Positions 1 through 7,636 of a stretch of 46,762 bases of DNA are shown here, piece after piece. The DNA comes from an uncultured Lachnospiraceae bacterium. GTDB taxonomy: Bacteria; Bacillota; Clostridia; Lachnospirales; Lachnospiraceae. Location: positions 1-46,762 of the forward strand of contig CASCGD010000013.1 in NCBI GenBank assembly GCA_949132985.1, given 5' to 3'. The position numbers and the translations under genes were made by a program. Every line of letters starts with the position of its first letter. Within the stretch, counting starts at the first letter, position 1. A model generated the notes under the pieces. That model worked only from the letters and a program-made list of their open reading frames with translations. It ran no database searches and was not told the origin of the DNA.

Positions 1-46
1 GACCTTGCCAAGGTCGAGACCGCGGGTTCGAGCCCCGTCTATCGCT
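1..46 (+). tRNA. tRNA-Gly (GCC), 3' part
   Basis: The window opens inside a tRNA. The anticodon stem-loop gacct-tgccaag-gtc puts GCC in the anticodon, which reads glycine codon GGC. The T arm (22-38, stem gcggg/cccgt around ttcgagc) and the 3' acceptor strand ctatcgc (39-45) with discriminator T46 follow. CCA is not encoded. The D arm and the 5' acceptor strand lie before the window. Confidence 0.9.
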
Positions 47-66
47 CTCAAAAGTATCGTTGATTT

Positions 67-94
67 GCCAAGCGCAAGTTGGCGGTATTTTTTT
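67..94 (+). terminator. Terminator after tRNA-Gly
   Basis: GCCAA (67-71) pairs with TTGGC (79-83) around a 7-base loop and is followed by ggtattttttt. This is a short but well-formed intrinsic terminator 20 bases after the tRNA. Confidence 0.7.
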
Positions 95-137
95 GTAAAA
101 AAACAAGCATTTCATTTTGCTGTAGAAATTTGTCAGC

Positions 138-236
138 GGGAGCTGTCGCATTAAGAAACATGATACAAGATATCGTTCGTTTCCACCATTCTTTGATACG
201 ATATCTTGTATATGCTTTGCTTAGTGCGACAGCCCT
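138..236. mobile_element. MITE-like palindromic element, copy 1
   Basis: The ends are inverted: gggagctgtcgca (138-150) against tgcgacagccct (225-236). The inner arms also pair (atacaagatatcg against cgatatcttgtat), so nearly the whole 99 bp folds into one hairpin with a loop near 176-198. The terminal motif GGGnGCTGTCGCA recurs in the element at 7501-7601. It has no coding capacity. The reading as a miniature inverted-repeat element, or the remnant ends of an IS, is inference from structure. Confidence 0.6.
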
Positions 237-303
237 GCGATTTTCTTTTTGCAGATGCACGGATATTCTGCACAGTTTTGTCTGAGATCAACAATCCAGT
301 AAA

Positions 304-747
304 TTAGTATTTCCCCAGCAGATAGTAATAAATTACGCTGCCGATCGTGCACTGAAACACGAGATATCCGAACAGAAACAGTACGATCAGGCGTGATTCC
401 CCGATGATTTCAAGCTTTCCCAATACGGAAAAGACGAGGATTGCGGCGCAGGTGGCCAGCAGCCCGACACGGTATGCCAGGCATCCGGATTTGTCCCGCA
501 GCTTGTTTTTCAGCTCGTCGTTCAGCTCAATCCGTTCATTTTCCAGCCGTTCTTTGTAGCGTGCACGGTTTTTAGGCCGCGTCCAGTAAAAGTACCTCAG
601 GATCATCGAAATACCGGGTATGATCGTGCTGGCGGTAAAGCCGTAGAGCAGGCTCTCCAGCCTGGTTTCGGTAAAAAGTGCGATACCGAGCAGAATCATA
701 CCGGCAAGGACAAAGCCGATGCCTGTGAACAGATAATTTTTCTTCAT
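304..747 (-). CDS. Four-helix membrane protein partnered with an HTH regulator
   Basis: This 147-aa protein has hydrophobic segments at about residues 5-25, 35-53, 92-110 and 118-143. A charged loop lies between the second and third (about 54-90, rich in Arg, Glu and Lys). It starts with ATG after a cattcctcct site read on the minus strand, about 50 bp downstream of a small HTH gene in the same direction, so the two are probably cotranscribed. Small integral membrane proteins next to short Cro/C1-type regulators are common in Firmicutes, but their job is usually unknown. No catalytic motif is visible and no function is assigned. Confidence 0.75.
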   Translation of the reverse strand: MKKNYLFTGIGFVLAGMILLGIALFTETRLESLLYGFTASTIIPGISMILRYFYWTRPKNRARYKERLENERIELNDELKNKLRDKSGCLAYRVGLLATCAAILVFSVLGKLEIIGESRLIVLFLFGYLVFQCTIGSVIYYYLLGKY

Positions 748-799
748 TTACATTCCTCCTTCAATGTAACGCCTGTTCGCTTTGCTCGCAGGCATTTTG

Positions 800-1033
800 T
801 CAACCAGCATCTTCAGAAATGCTTCGCATTTGCTGTTCGCCTCTTTCATATATAAAAATTTCTTCAATCTGCTTACCAAAAAAATCTGAAATGGCAAAGG
901 CCAGCTCCAGGGATGGATTGTATTTACCGTTCTCGATGGAGCTTATCGTTTGCCTTGAGACACCGAGGGTTCTCGCAAAATCCCCCTGATTGATTCCCTG
1001 CGCTTTCCGAAGCAGTTCTACCCTGTTTTTCAT
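800..1033 (-). CDS. Short HTH (Cro/C1, YozG-like) transcriptional regulator
   Basis: This 77-aa protein is almost only a helix-turn-helix domain. QGDFARTLGVSRQTISSIEN (about residues 18-37) is a classic xre motif, followed by NPSLELAFAISDFFGKQIEEIF, typical of the short YozG/YgzD-like regulators. The start was set at the ATG at 1031-1033 because gggggtga sits just before it; a longer upstream reading would run through the operator. The neighbour is a membrane protein read in the same direction. A consensus promoter and a palindrome lie directly upstream, so autorepression is likely (inference). Confidence 0.88.
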   Translation of the reverse strand: MKNRVELLRKAQGINQGDFARTLGVSRQTISSIENGKYNPSLELAFAISDFFGKQIEEIFIYERGEQQMRSISEDAG

Positions 1034-1072
1034 GGTCACCCCCTTTTGTTGCTGCATTTCTGTGCCTGGAAA

Positions 1073-1090
1073 TGTAAAGGTTCCTTTACA
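1073..1090. promoter_or_regulatory. Palindromic operator at the HTH gene promoter
   Basis: TGTAAAGG and CCTTTACA form a perfect 8-bp inverted repeat around two bases. It sits just downstream of the -10 box of the leftward promoter at 1097-1125, over the expected start of transcription. It is a good candidate for the binding site of the HTH protein at 800-1033. A related palindromic TTTTACAAAA lies at 1131-1140, upstream of the -35 box. Confidence 0.6.
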
Positions 1091-1096
1091 ATTTCG

Positions 1097-1125
1097 ATTA
1101 TAAGACAGAAACATTGTTTTGTCAA
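1097..1125 (-). promoter_or_regulatory. Consensus sigma-A promoter for the HTH/membrane pair
   Basis: On the minus strand TTGACA (1120-1125) and TATAAT (1097-1102) are both perfect and are separated by 17 bases. It drives the regulator at 800-1033 and probably the membrane protein behind it. Confidence 0.85.
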
Positions 1126-1161
1126 GTTTCTTTTACAAAAGATCTGTTTTAGTTTTTGTGG

Positions 1162-1190
1162 CTGATTTTTGTGCAGGGTTGTAGTATAAT
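1162..1190 (+). promoter_or_regulatory. Possible promoter for the 584-aa protein
   Basis: A perfect TATAAT (1185-1190) stands 17 bases from CTGATT, a weak -35 box. It lies about 80 bp before the ATG at 1271, divergent from the HTH promoter. Confidence 0.45.
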
Positions 1191-1270
1191 ATGAGCAGTT
1201 AGCGAATACGAGCGAAGCGAAGTGTAAAGATTTTTGAAACGGAAAATAAGAGAAACACAGGGGAGACAAT

Positions 1271-3025
1271 ATGAATCTGACAAATTTTCTAAAACGGACC
1301 GATGAACTGGCAGCGAAATATACAACAGCACAGCTGATTTCGTTTATTCATAATATTGGGCGGGTGCTGCCGGAAAAAGACAGGGAAGATTTTTTGATGA
1401 AATTAAAAGCAGCGGGAGAAGAAAATGAAAATGCTTTGAAAACGGACCTTGTGAAAGGTTATAATTTTAGTAAAACGTATGAGTACATCAGAAATAATTT
1501 GAAAATTATAGATTCACAGGAAATAACCATTGAGAGAATTCCGAATGAAGCATATGATGACTGGTACGATGACAACAGCGAAGAATTTATTTATGAGGAT
1601 TCGGAAGGCATTACAGAGATGCTTGCGGAGGCATGTGATTTTGTTCATATCTGTATGGACAGGGAGAAGTATACAGAAGGATATGAAATAGGAAAACAAT
1701 TATGTGAAATGCAGATTTTGTGTGAAAGTGAATATGGAGACGAGGAATTTTCTATTGCAGATATGGTTTATCATAAGGTTTTGTCCTGTGATCTCAGGCA
1801 GACTGCGCTGGATGCATTATACTGTGCGTATCAGTCGGTACCGATGGAAAAAAGACCTGAAATTTTCTATGAGATGATTTCGGATTTGAGACGGGATAAA
1901 ATAACCCTGGAAGAAGTTATGCAGCATGGAGACAGCGAGCTGCCGGACTTCCGACAATTTTTGACGTGCCTGATTCCATTTGTTGGCGACAAGACGGGAT
2001 ATTATGCGGATCGGCTGTTTGCAGAGGCCGTGAGTTTATTGGACGAGGCTCCTGCGGCGGCAGAATATGCGAAAAAATATGCGGCTGTTCATCCGGGATT
2101 ATATCTGGAGTTGTTGGAAAACCGCAAAAGTGCGGACGAAAAAGCGATGGCATCCATTGGATTTGAAGCGATGAAAACCATACCAGAGAAATATATCATG
2201 CGAAGCAGGGTGGCTTTGAAAACGGCAGAGTATCTGATCAGGGCAAATGAGGATTCATCCCTGTTGGAAATGTGCTATTTTACCGCATATGAGTCGGATA
2301 CATCTGCGTTAAATTATTTACGTGTTTTATTGAACGGATACGGCACGGAAACGAAAAGGAAGGAGCTTAAAAAAATATTTATGGCCTTTTCTGCTGATGA
2401 AAATGATCGTTTTTATGGGTACAGCGATTTCAATTCTGAAAGGAAGGAAAATAAGCCGGATCTGAACATGCTTTTGCTGCTTTGGTTTCTGGACGGACAG
2501 TTTGCCGATGTACTGGCAGAGGGGATGGATAAGCAGGAAGCACTGGGGTGGACCGGTACGTTTATGAAACAGGGAATAGCGCTGTATTTGCTGTATCTTT
2601 ATGAAGGAAGATGGAGCGGATCCGGAATGGCAGAGATGGCCAATATCGCGAAAACGGCCATTGGGTTTTCGGAAGAGAAGTATTTGAGAGGGCTGCCTGA
2701 AATTTCGGAAAAAACTGAAACAGATCTGTTTATGGATATATTTTTAAAATGGAAATCCATCGTGCGTATGGAGCCTGGCGTCAGAGAGTATGCAATCGGA
2801 AAAATTACAAAATTGCTGGAAAAACGCACGGAGGGAATCATGAATGCAAACCGCAGGAGATACTATGGGGAATGTGCGGCATATATCGCGGCTCTTGGCG
2901 AGGTGCAGGAATCCCTTGGAGATACGGGCGCGAAACAAAGGCTAATGACATCCTATAAAGATAAGTATAGCAGAAGAAGTGCATTCCGGGCGGAGATGAA
3001 GGAGTATGGATGGAGGGGTGTCTGA
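1271..3025 (+). CDS. Unrecognised 584-aa cytoplasmic protein
   Basis: I do not recognise a family. The protein is acidic and looks almost entirely alpha-helical, with no signal peptide, membrane segment or obvious catalytic motif. The middle and C-terminal parts read like helical repeats, and there is an acidic Tyr/Asp/Glu patch near residues 95-115. The start is well supported by aggggagacaat before the ATG. It precedes an eroding island with an ATPase fragment, a vWA gene and a kinase remnant, and may have belonged to the same system as a scaffold or adaptor (inference). The base composition is more AT-rich than the housekeeping genes to the right, which fits accessory DNA. Confidence 0.8.
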   Translation: MNLTNFLKRTDELAAKYTTAQLISFIHNIGRVLPEKDREDFLMKLKAAGEENENALKTDLVKGYNFSKTYEYIRNNLKIIDSQEITIERIPNEAYDDWYDDNSEEFIYEDSEGITEMLAEACDFVHICMDREKYTEGYEIGKQLCEMQILCESEYGDEEFSIADMVYHKVLSCDLRQTALDALYCAYQSVPMEKRPEIFYEMISDLRRDKITLEEVMQHGDSELPDFRQFLTCLIPFVGDKTGYYADRLFAEAVSLLDEAPAAAEYAKKYAAVHPGLYLELLENRKSADEKAMASIGFEAMKTIPEKYIMRSRVALKTAEYLIRANEDSSLLEMCYFTAYESDTSALNYLRVLLNGYGTETKRKELKKIFMAFSADENDRFYGYSDFNSERKENKPDLNMLLLLWFLDGQFADVLAEGMDKQEALGWTGTFMKQGIALYLLYLYEGRWSGSGMAEMANIAKTAIGFSEEKYLRGLPEISEKTETDLFMDIFLKWKSIVRMEPGVREYAIGKITKLLEKRTEGIMNANRRRYYGECAAYIAALGEVQESLGDTGAKQRLMTSYKDKYSRRSAFRAEMKEYGWRGV

Positions 3026-3098
3026 GGATTAGATGCTGTGCAGAATTGTGTTTGAACAGTATGTTTTTAAGGGATTTGCCGATATGGCGAGGTAGAAT

Positions 3099-3260
3099 AT
3101 GAAACTGAAACGGATCACATTGCAAAATTTTAAGGGGATAGAGGATCTGACTATTTTTTGGACGGAAAAACAACAGTGCTTTTTGGCATAAATGGTGTCG
3201 GCAAGTCCAAGTCGAATATCGGTACTGTATTTTTCTTTGAAGATGGTGAGGAAAAGAATT
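3099..3260 (+). pseudogene. N-terminal fragment of an SMC/RecF-like AAA ATPase
   Basis: The ATG at 3099 opens with MKLKRITLQNFKGIEDLTI, the standard first strand of RecF/SMC-type ATPases (AAA_23 class). After a frameshift near 3155-3165 the next frame gives a Walker A, LFGINGVGKS, at about 3182-3211. The rest of the protein is missing, and the vWA reading frame starts at 3261 in another frame. It is a frameshifted, truncated relic; the right boundary is approximate. Confidence 0.7.
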
Positions 3261-3977
3261 ATGGACGTTCGTATGGCAGCGGGGTATTTGATTTTGGACA
3301 GAAGCGGCTCGATGAGCGGGCTGGAGCGTGATACGATCGGCGGGTTTAACGGAATGATCGAAAAGCAAAAGAAAGAGAGGGATCGTGTCAACGTGACCAC
3401 CGTTCTTTTTGACGATCAGACAGATGTCATTCACGACAGATTTCCCATCGATTTGGTGGAGCCTTTGACAGATCAGGACTATTTTGTGCGGGGCACTACG
3501 GCGCTTCTGGATGCGGTGGGCGGTTCTATTCAAAAAACCGATCAGGTTGTGAAACATCTGCCAGAGGGGCATAAACCTGGAAAGGTGATTTTTGTAATTA
3601 TTACGGACGGGCAGGAAAATGCAAGTGTCAAATACAGGTATGCGGACGTTCGAAGGATGATCGGTGCAAAAAAGGAGTGCGGCTGGGAATTTCTGTTTCT
3701 GGGGGCAAATATAGATGCCGCATAGGAGGCAGAAAAAATCGGTATTGCAAGAAACCGCTCCGTGACCTATGAGAATGATGCTGAGGGGATTGCACTGAAT
3801 TATGAGGTAGTGGCAAGGACGGTAGGAAGGGCGGTCAAGAGCCAGCAGACCGCTGATTTTGTAGCTGAGGGCTGGGCGGAGGAAATTGCAGAGTACCGTC
3901 GGCGCAAAAACAGAAAAAATGGAGAAACGAAAAGGCGGAATGGGCTATGGCAAATCGGCAGAGGATTGCGGAAGTAG
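3261..3977 (+). pseudogene. von Willebrand factor A protein interrupted by TAG
   Basis: The reading frame begins at ATG 3261 behind gaggaaaagaatt. It gives a vWA domain with a complete MIDAS start, LILDRSGSMSG, the T of the GTTALLDA segment and the ITDGQEN strand. An in-frame TAG at 3723-3725 follows GANIDAA. The same frame continues with a normal C-terminal part (EAEKIGIARNRSVTYENDAEG onward) to 3977, so a single nonsense codon splits an otherwise intact gene of about 238 codons. vWA proteins of this type often sit beside Ser/Thr kinases and phosphatases, as here. It could give a truncated 154-aa product; readthrough cannot be excluded. Confidence 0.75.
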
Positions 3978-4597
3978 GAAAGTACCTGGAAAAATACTAT
4001 GTGCCGGAGGATTTCGGTAAAAAAGCAGAACAAGAGATATGGCCTCATTTTTTTGGGCGGGCTGCAAACATTTTGGAGGAAAAGGAACAGGCATCGGACA
4101 GGATGCCTGTTTTGCCGAAAAAGGATGGGGATGCCGGACTCAAAACAGCTGCTTTCCGCACTCTGGCCTCTCCCTGTGAACGTACAGGAAAAACAGCGGC
4201 ACCGTGCGCAAGTGCCATGATGCCATGCCGCAGGCAGCTCGACGATCTGTTTGACCAGATGGATGAAACATTCAGCAGAAAGCTGCTGTGCATGATTAAG
4301 GAACGGGGAATGAAGGAAAGGGATGCCTATAAAAAGGCATACATAGACCGCAGACACTTTTCAAAGATTAAGAAAAATGCTGACTATGTGCCGAATAAAA
4401 AAACGGTGCTGGCTTTTTCCATTGCGCTGGAGCTTAACCTGGACGAGACAAAGGATCTGCTGCGGAGTGCCGGGTATGCATTATCCAGAAGCTCAAAATT
4501 TGATATTATCGTGGTATATTTTCTGGAGCAGAAGATATACGATATGTTTGAAATCAATGACGTGCTCTATGCGTATGAGCAGTCGGTTTTTGAGTAG
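3947..4597 (+). CDS. 216-aa protein with a conserved C-terminal helical (HTH-like) domain
   Basis: The C-terminal half, from about residue 108 (MDETFSRKLLCMIKERGMKE), is a helical domain with the recognisable segments DRRHFSKIKKNADYVPNKKT, ALELNLDETKDLLRSAGYAL and FEINDVLYAYEQ. From general knowledge of Lachnospiraceae, a similar domain ends several signalling-type proteins. It resembles a degenerate Xre-like fold but is not a confirmed DNA binder. The first 105 residues are less regular and rich in Lys, Ala and Cys. It overlaps the end of the vWA frame by 31 bp and precedes the kinase remnant, so the three genes were probably one operon. It appears intact, unlike its neighbours. Confidence 0.7.
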   Translation: MANRQRIAEVGKYLEKYYVPEDFGKKAEQEIWPHFFGRAANILEEKEQASDRMPVLPKKDGDAGLKTAAFRTLASPCERTGKTAAPCASAMMPCRRQLDDLFDQMDETFSRKLLCMIKERGMKERDAYKKAYIDRRHFSKIKKNADYVPNKKTVLAFSIALELNLDETKDLLRSAGYALSRSSKFDIIVVYFLEQKIYDMFEINDVLYAYEQSVFE

Positions 4598-4599
4598 AG

Positions 4600-5523
4600 G
4601 TGCGGGGCATGCAAAAGGCTCTGCGGCAGCCCTGTGAGGTTGTCGCTTGTCTGTACGGGCAGACGCCGCCGGTTATACACTGCGATATCAAACCGGGCAA
4701 TGTGATGCTTACGCCGCAGGGGGATATCCGGCTGATTGATTTTGATATTTCCAGTGTAAAAGGCGAAGAGGAAAGGATGGCGGTTGGTTACAGTGAAAAT
4801 TATTCGCCGGCAGAGCAGTTTGCGCTGGCCGCGCAAAGATTAAGGCAGACGACGGAAAGCGCTTTGCAGGATGATGACTCTATAACGCTGCCTCTGTTTT
4901 CAGAGCCGGAGACAGACGGCAGGCGGATGAAAACAGGTGATGAAGAGCCGCAGAGCGGTCATCTTACGGAGTCTGTGAATGTTTCGACAGATGATGAACG
5001 TACAGATACGGGACAGCGAGCTTCTGTGAATGCGCTTTTTCAGGTATCGATGCACCAGCCGCTGGTTCGGTCAATGTCGGAAAGCCAGTGGGAAAAGGCG
5101 AAGCAGGCATCAGAATTTCTGGGAGATCATGCGGCGCTTGATGAGCGCACGGATATTTACGGCATCGGAGCGACGGCGTATCATATTTTGACAGGCAGAA
5201 AGCTACGCCCTTTTTATATGCCTTATCTTCCGGTGAAGTTGGTTAATAAAGCAGGAAATCGGAGGTACGATTCATTGAAGCTTTCTCATGGCCCTAATAT
5301 GGAAATTGCAGCAGTTGATTTGTCTAAATGTATGCCGAATAAGGATTTTGGCTGTGGGTTTTACACTACATTGTTAGAAGAACAGGCAATGGAGCAGTTT
5401 TACATGTCAGAAGTTTTTGAAAAGCTGAATGATATAGAAACGGGACTGTATTTGGAGGGGTCTGCCTACATTTATGAAATGCTGAAACGGGAAAGGTTAG
5501 GAGGATCAAATTGTGGAGCATAA
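4600..5523 (+). pseudogene. Ser/Thr protein kinase lacking its N-lobe, fused to a DUF3990-like piece
   Basis: The frame starts inside the kinase fold. The catalytic loop HCDIKPGNVML is at about residues 27-37, DFD (in place of DFG) at about 47-49, an activation segment YSENYSPAEQF follows, and helix F reads DERTDIYGIGATAYHILTG. The glycine-rich loop, the VAIK lysine and the helix-C glutamate are absent, so ATP binding should be lost. After RKLRPF the protein changes to a different family: LSHGPNMEIAAVDLSKCMPN and KDFGCGFYTTLLEEQA match the start of DUF3990 proteins, and the last 40 residues resemble the tail of DUF3990-associated genes. The frame remains open across the joint. It is most likely a deletion fusion, and I expect no kinase activity. 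Confidence 0.7.
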
Positions 5524-6139
5524 AAAATTAACAGGTGCGCTTAGTGCTGTGGTGATGATCCTGTGCAGTCTGGAAAGTGTTCCGGCAGCCAGTGCAAATG
5601 GGAAGGCTTAAAGTGCATACAAAATATTTTTTGCCGGACATGTGAGCACTTATGTGGAGACCGTGGGGGATTGGTACGGTAATGAAAGTGAGGATAAGGA
5701 GAACGCAGGTGCTTTCATGGCGGCAGATTTGGACGGGTACCACATAAAGGAGCTGATTACCAGCCATTCTACGGGCTACAAGACGGGAATGGTACATGTC
5801 TATAAATATCAAAAGGGCAGGGTAAAGCGTACCAAGAGCATAGATGTGTCTTGTAATGCGGCCGGATGGTACAATGTCTACGTCTGCAAGAAAAACCATT
5901 TGCATGCGGATTGGGATGATTTTTTTACAGGCTCTTCTATGCATACGGCGTATTTTATCAAAAAGAGTAAGCTGAAAGAATATGCTTATGGAGAAAAGTC
6001 AATATGATGCACTCTGAAAAATATAGCATAAAAGGGAAGAAAGCTACGGAGGCAAACTATAAAAAAACGGTGAAGAAATGCAAGGAAGCTGCGCATTTTT
6101 CTGCGAACACGAAGAAAAACCGGGATAAAAAATTATAAT
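5513..6139 (+). pseudogene. Secreted repeat-type protein broken by a stop and a frameshift
   Basis: GTG 5513, after taggaggatcaaa, opens a signal peptide (LTGALSAVVMILCSLESVPA) that is cut by TAA at 5609-5611. The same frame continues through 5642-6007 with a Tyr- and Lys-rich extracellular-looking domain (AADLDGYHIKELITSHSTGY onward). It ends at TGA 6005-6007, where a second frame (ATG 6004 or 6007 to TAA about 6139) carries a tail KGKKATEANYKKTVKKCKEA. These fit as N-terminus, body and C-terminus of one exported protein carrying two lesions. The start overlaps the kinase/DUF3990 fusion by 11 bp. The family is not recognised. Confidence 0.65.
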
Positions 6140-6217
6140 AACCGCCATTTGATCATATCCTTAATAAAGCAGTCCCCGCCCAAAAACCGGGGACAGGCGA
6201 GGATACGGGGGATTGTG

Positions 6218-7276
6218 ATGGTCGATGCGTTGCAGAGCGGACTGGTTACATACGTGAGGGAGAATGAAAGGGCGTTATTTGCCGGCAATTACGGGCCGGA
6301 GGACGCGCTTGTATTTGCACAGTTAAGCTATCTGAAATTTGAGAAGGTGTACGGCTGTCATTATGATGGTGCGCCGGTGCGTTTGGCGCACTGTGCGGGC
6401 GAGCTTTTGCGCCGACTGGGCGGGGAGGATGCGGATAACCGCTCTTTTCTGGAAGCGCTGACAGAGAGCGAGCGCTATAAGGGCTGTACGGCAGATCGGT
6501 TTGCCGCTGAAAACGAGCGCTCGCAGTGGGCGGCTGTAACGATACATATGAATGACTTTTTTGACAGCGCGGTTATTGCGATGCGCGGAACCGACGGGAC
6601 GACGCTGGGCTGGACAGAGGATTTTAAGCTTTTATATAAGGAAAAGGGAACCGAGGCGCAGAAGCTGTCGGCGGACTATCTGGAGGACAGCAGGGAACGA
6701 AACCTTTTTCTGACAGGGCACTCCAAGGGCGGCAATAACGTGACGAGCGCCTTTGTGATGGCGGGCGCTGACAAGCGAGACAAGGTTGTGCGGATTGATA
6801 ATTTTGACGGGCCGGGAGTCAACACGAAATTCCGGGAGAGGTATGCGCAGGGGTATGTGCAGCTTGGAAAACGACTGAGTAATTTTTATCCGCAGGATTC
6901 TGTGATCGGACTTCTTTTGGACGATAATCCGGGCGAGAGCTTTTACGTGGAAAGCAGCAGGGCGGAAGGAATTTTGCATGAACACGATCCGTACAACTGG
7001 AAGTTTGACAGGAATCACCGCTTTGCGTACACGGATCAGAGTGAGCTATCAAAAATTATCGACGACGTATTGGATATCGCGGTAGATACGATGTCGCAGT
7101 GGGAGCGCGTGGTGCTGGTGAGCGTACTGGTTAAAGCTGGCGTTCCTGCGGCGATTGCGGAAGGCAGGTGGCCGCCGAAAAGGATCATCTCCCATGCGAT
7201 CCGTGAGGCGGGCGGATATGGTAAAGCAGATGCATGTGTTGATTCTCACGGGCACGCTTATTTCCGCGAGCAATGA
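6218..7276 (+). CDS. DUF2974 (Mbeg1-like) alpha/beta hydrolase
   Basis: The protein is 352 aa. The nucleophile elbow reads FLTGHSKGGN, with the serine in GHSKGG typical of the DUF2974/Mbeg1-like lipase-fold family. Upstream, IAMRGTDGTTLGWTEDF is the family's AFRGTD segment, and YPQDSVIGLLL and HDPYNWKF fit the region near the later catalytic residues. ATG 6218 (gtgatggtcgatg, preceded by gggggat) starts the conserved part; an earlier ATG at 6149 would add 23 unlikely residues. No signal peptide is seen, so it is probably cytoplasmic. The last few codons (YFREQ and stop) lie within a dispersed repeat that recurs at 41451, so the original C-terminus may have been replaced. The substrate is unknown. 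Confidence 0.82.
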   Translation: MVDALQSGLVTYVRENERALFAGNYGPEDALVFAQLSYLKFEKVYGCHYDGAPVRLAHCAGELLRRLGGEDADNRSFLEALTESERYKGCTADRFAAENERSQWAAVTIHMNDFFDSAVIAMRGTDGTTLGWTEDFKLLYKEKGTEAQKLSADYLEDSRERNLFLTGHSKGGNNVTSAFVMAGADKRDKVVRIDNFDGPGVNTKFRERYAQGYVQLGKRLSNFYPQDSVIGLLLDDNPGESFYVESSRAEGILHEHDPYNWKFDRNHRFAYTDQSELSKIIDDVLDIAVDTMSQWERVVLVSVLVKAGVPAAIAEGRWPPKRIISHAIREAGGYGKADACVDSHGHAYFREQ

Positions 7277-7391
7277 GGAAAATATCCATGTTTACATGGA
7301 TATTTGACGAATGCCGCGAGGGTCAAATACCCCGCTGCTCAGCAGCGTCACAAGCTTGATACCCCGTTGCTTGCAGTGGGGTATTTGATTT
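7261..7391 (+). repeat. Dispersed intergenic repeat family A, copy 1
   Basis: About 130 bp align with 41451-41580 at roughly 112 of 130 positions by eye. The blocks caatgaggaa, tatttgacgaatgccgcgag and caagcttgat are identical. It contains two hairpins: atatccatg/catggatat (7282-7303) and a longer one joining taccccg to tggggta (7328-7383). The 5' end runs into the stop codon of the DUF2974 gene (TGA 7274-7276 is the TGA of caatga). I see nothing recognisable between 7392 and 7498. Confidence 0.8.
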
Positions 7392-7500
7392 GCCCAATGA
7401 TTTGTGATACTTTCCAAAACAGTGAAGGTATATTGGGAAATCGTCTGGTTCACAGGTAAAAGAGACAGGAGCTTTGGTCGGATGACGGCGGACATACGTA

Positions 7501-7601
7501 AGGGGCTGTCGCAAAATATAACAATTTTGCCGGATATAGTGGCAGCGATTAATAAATCTGAACCATATCCTGCAGAAATCTGTTATTTTGCGGCAGCCCC
7601 T
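7501..7601. mobile_element. MITE-like element, copy 2, flanked by TA
   Basis: The terminal inverted repeats are aggggctgtcgcaaaata (7501-7518) and ttattttgcggcagcccct (7583-7601). Subterminal arms ggatat/atatcc also pair. The element is 101 bp, non-coding, and flanked by TA on both sides (7499-7500 and 7602-7603). TA duplication is typical of IS630/Tc1-mariner-like transposition. The end motif GGGGCTGTCGCA is shared with 138-236, so both belong to one family. It may also act as a bidirectional terminator for the DHH gene. Confidence 0.7.
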
Positions 7602-7636
7602 TAACTTGCAGTATGCTTGCTGTTTTGGTCGGAGCT

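Noticed and set aside
1201..1232. gcgaatacgagcgaagcgaag as another copy of repeat family B
   Set aside because: It shares only the gcgaagcg word, without the hairpin or the tgattcag core.
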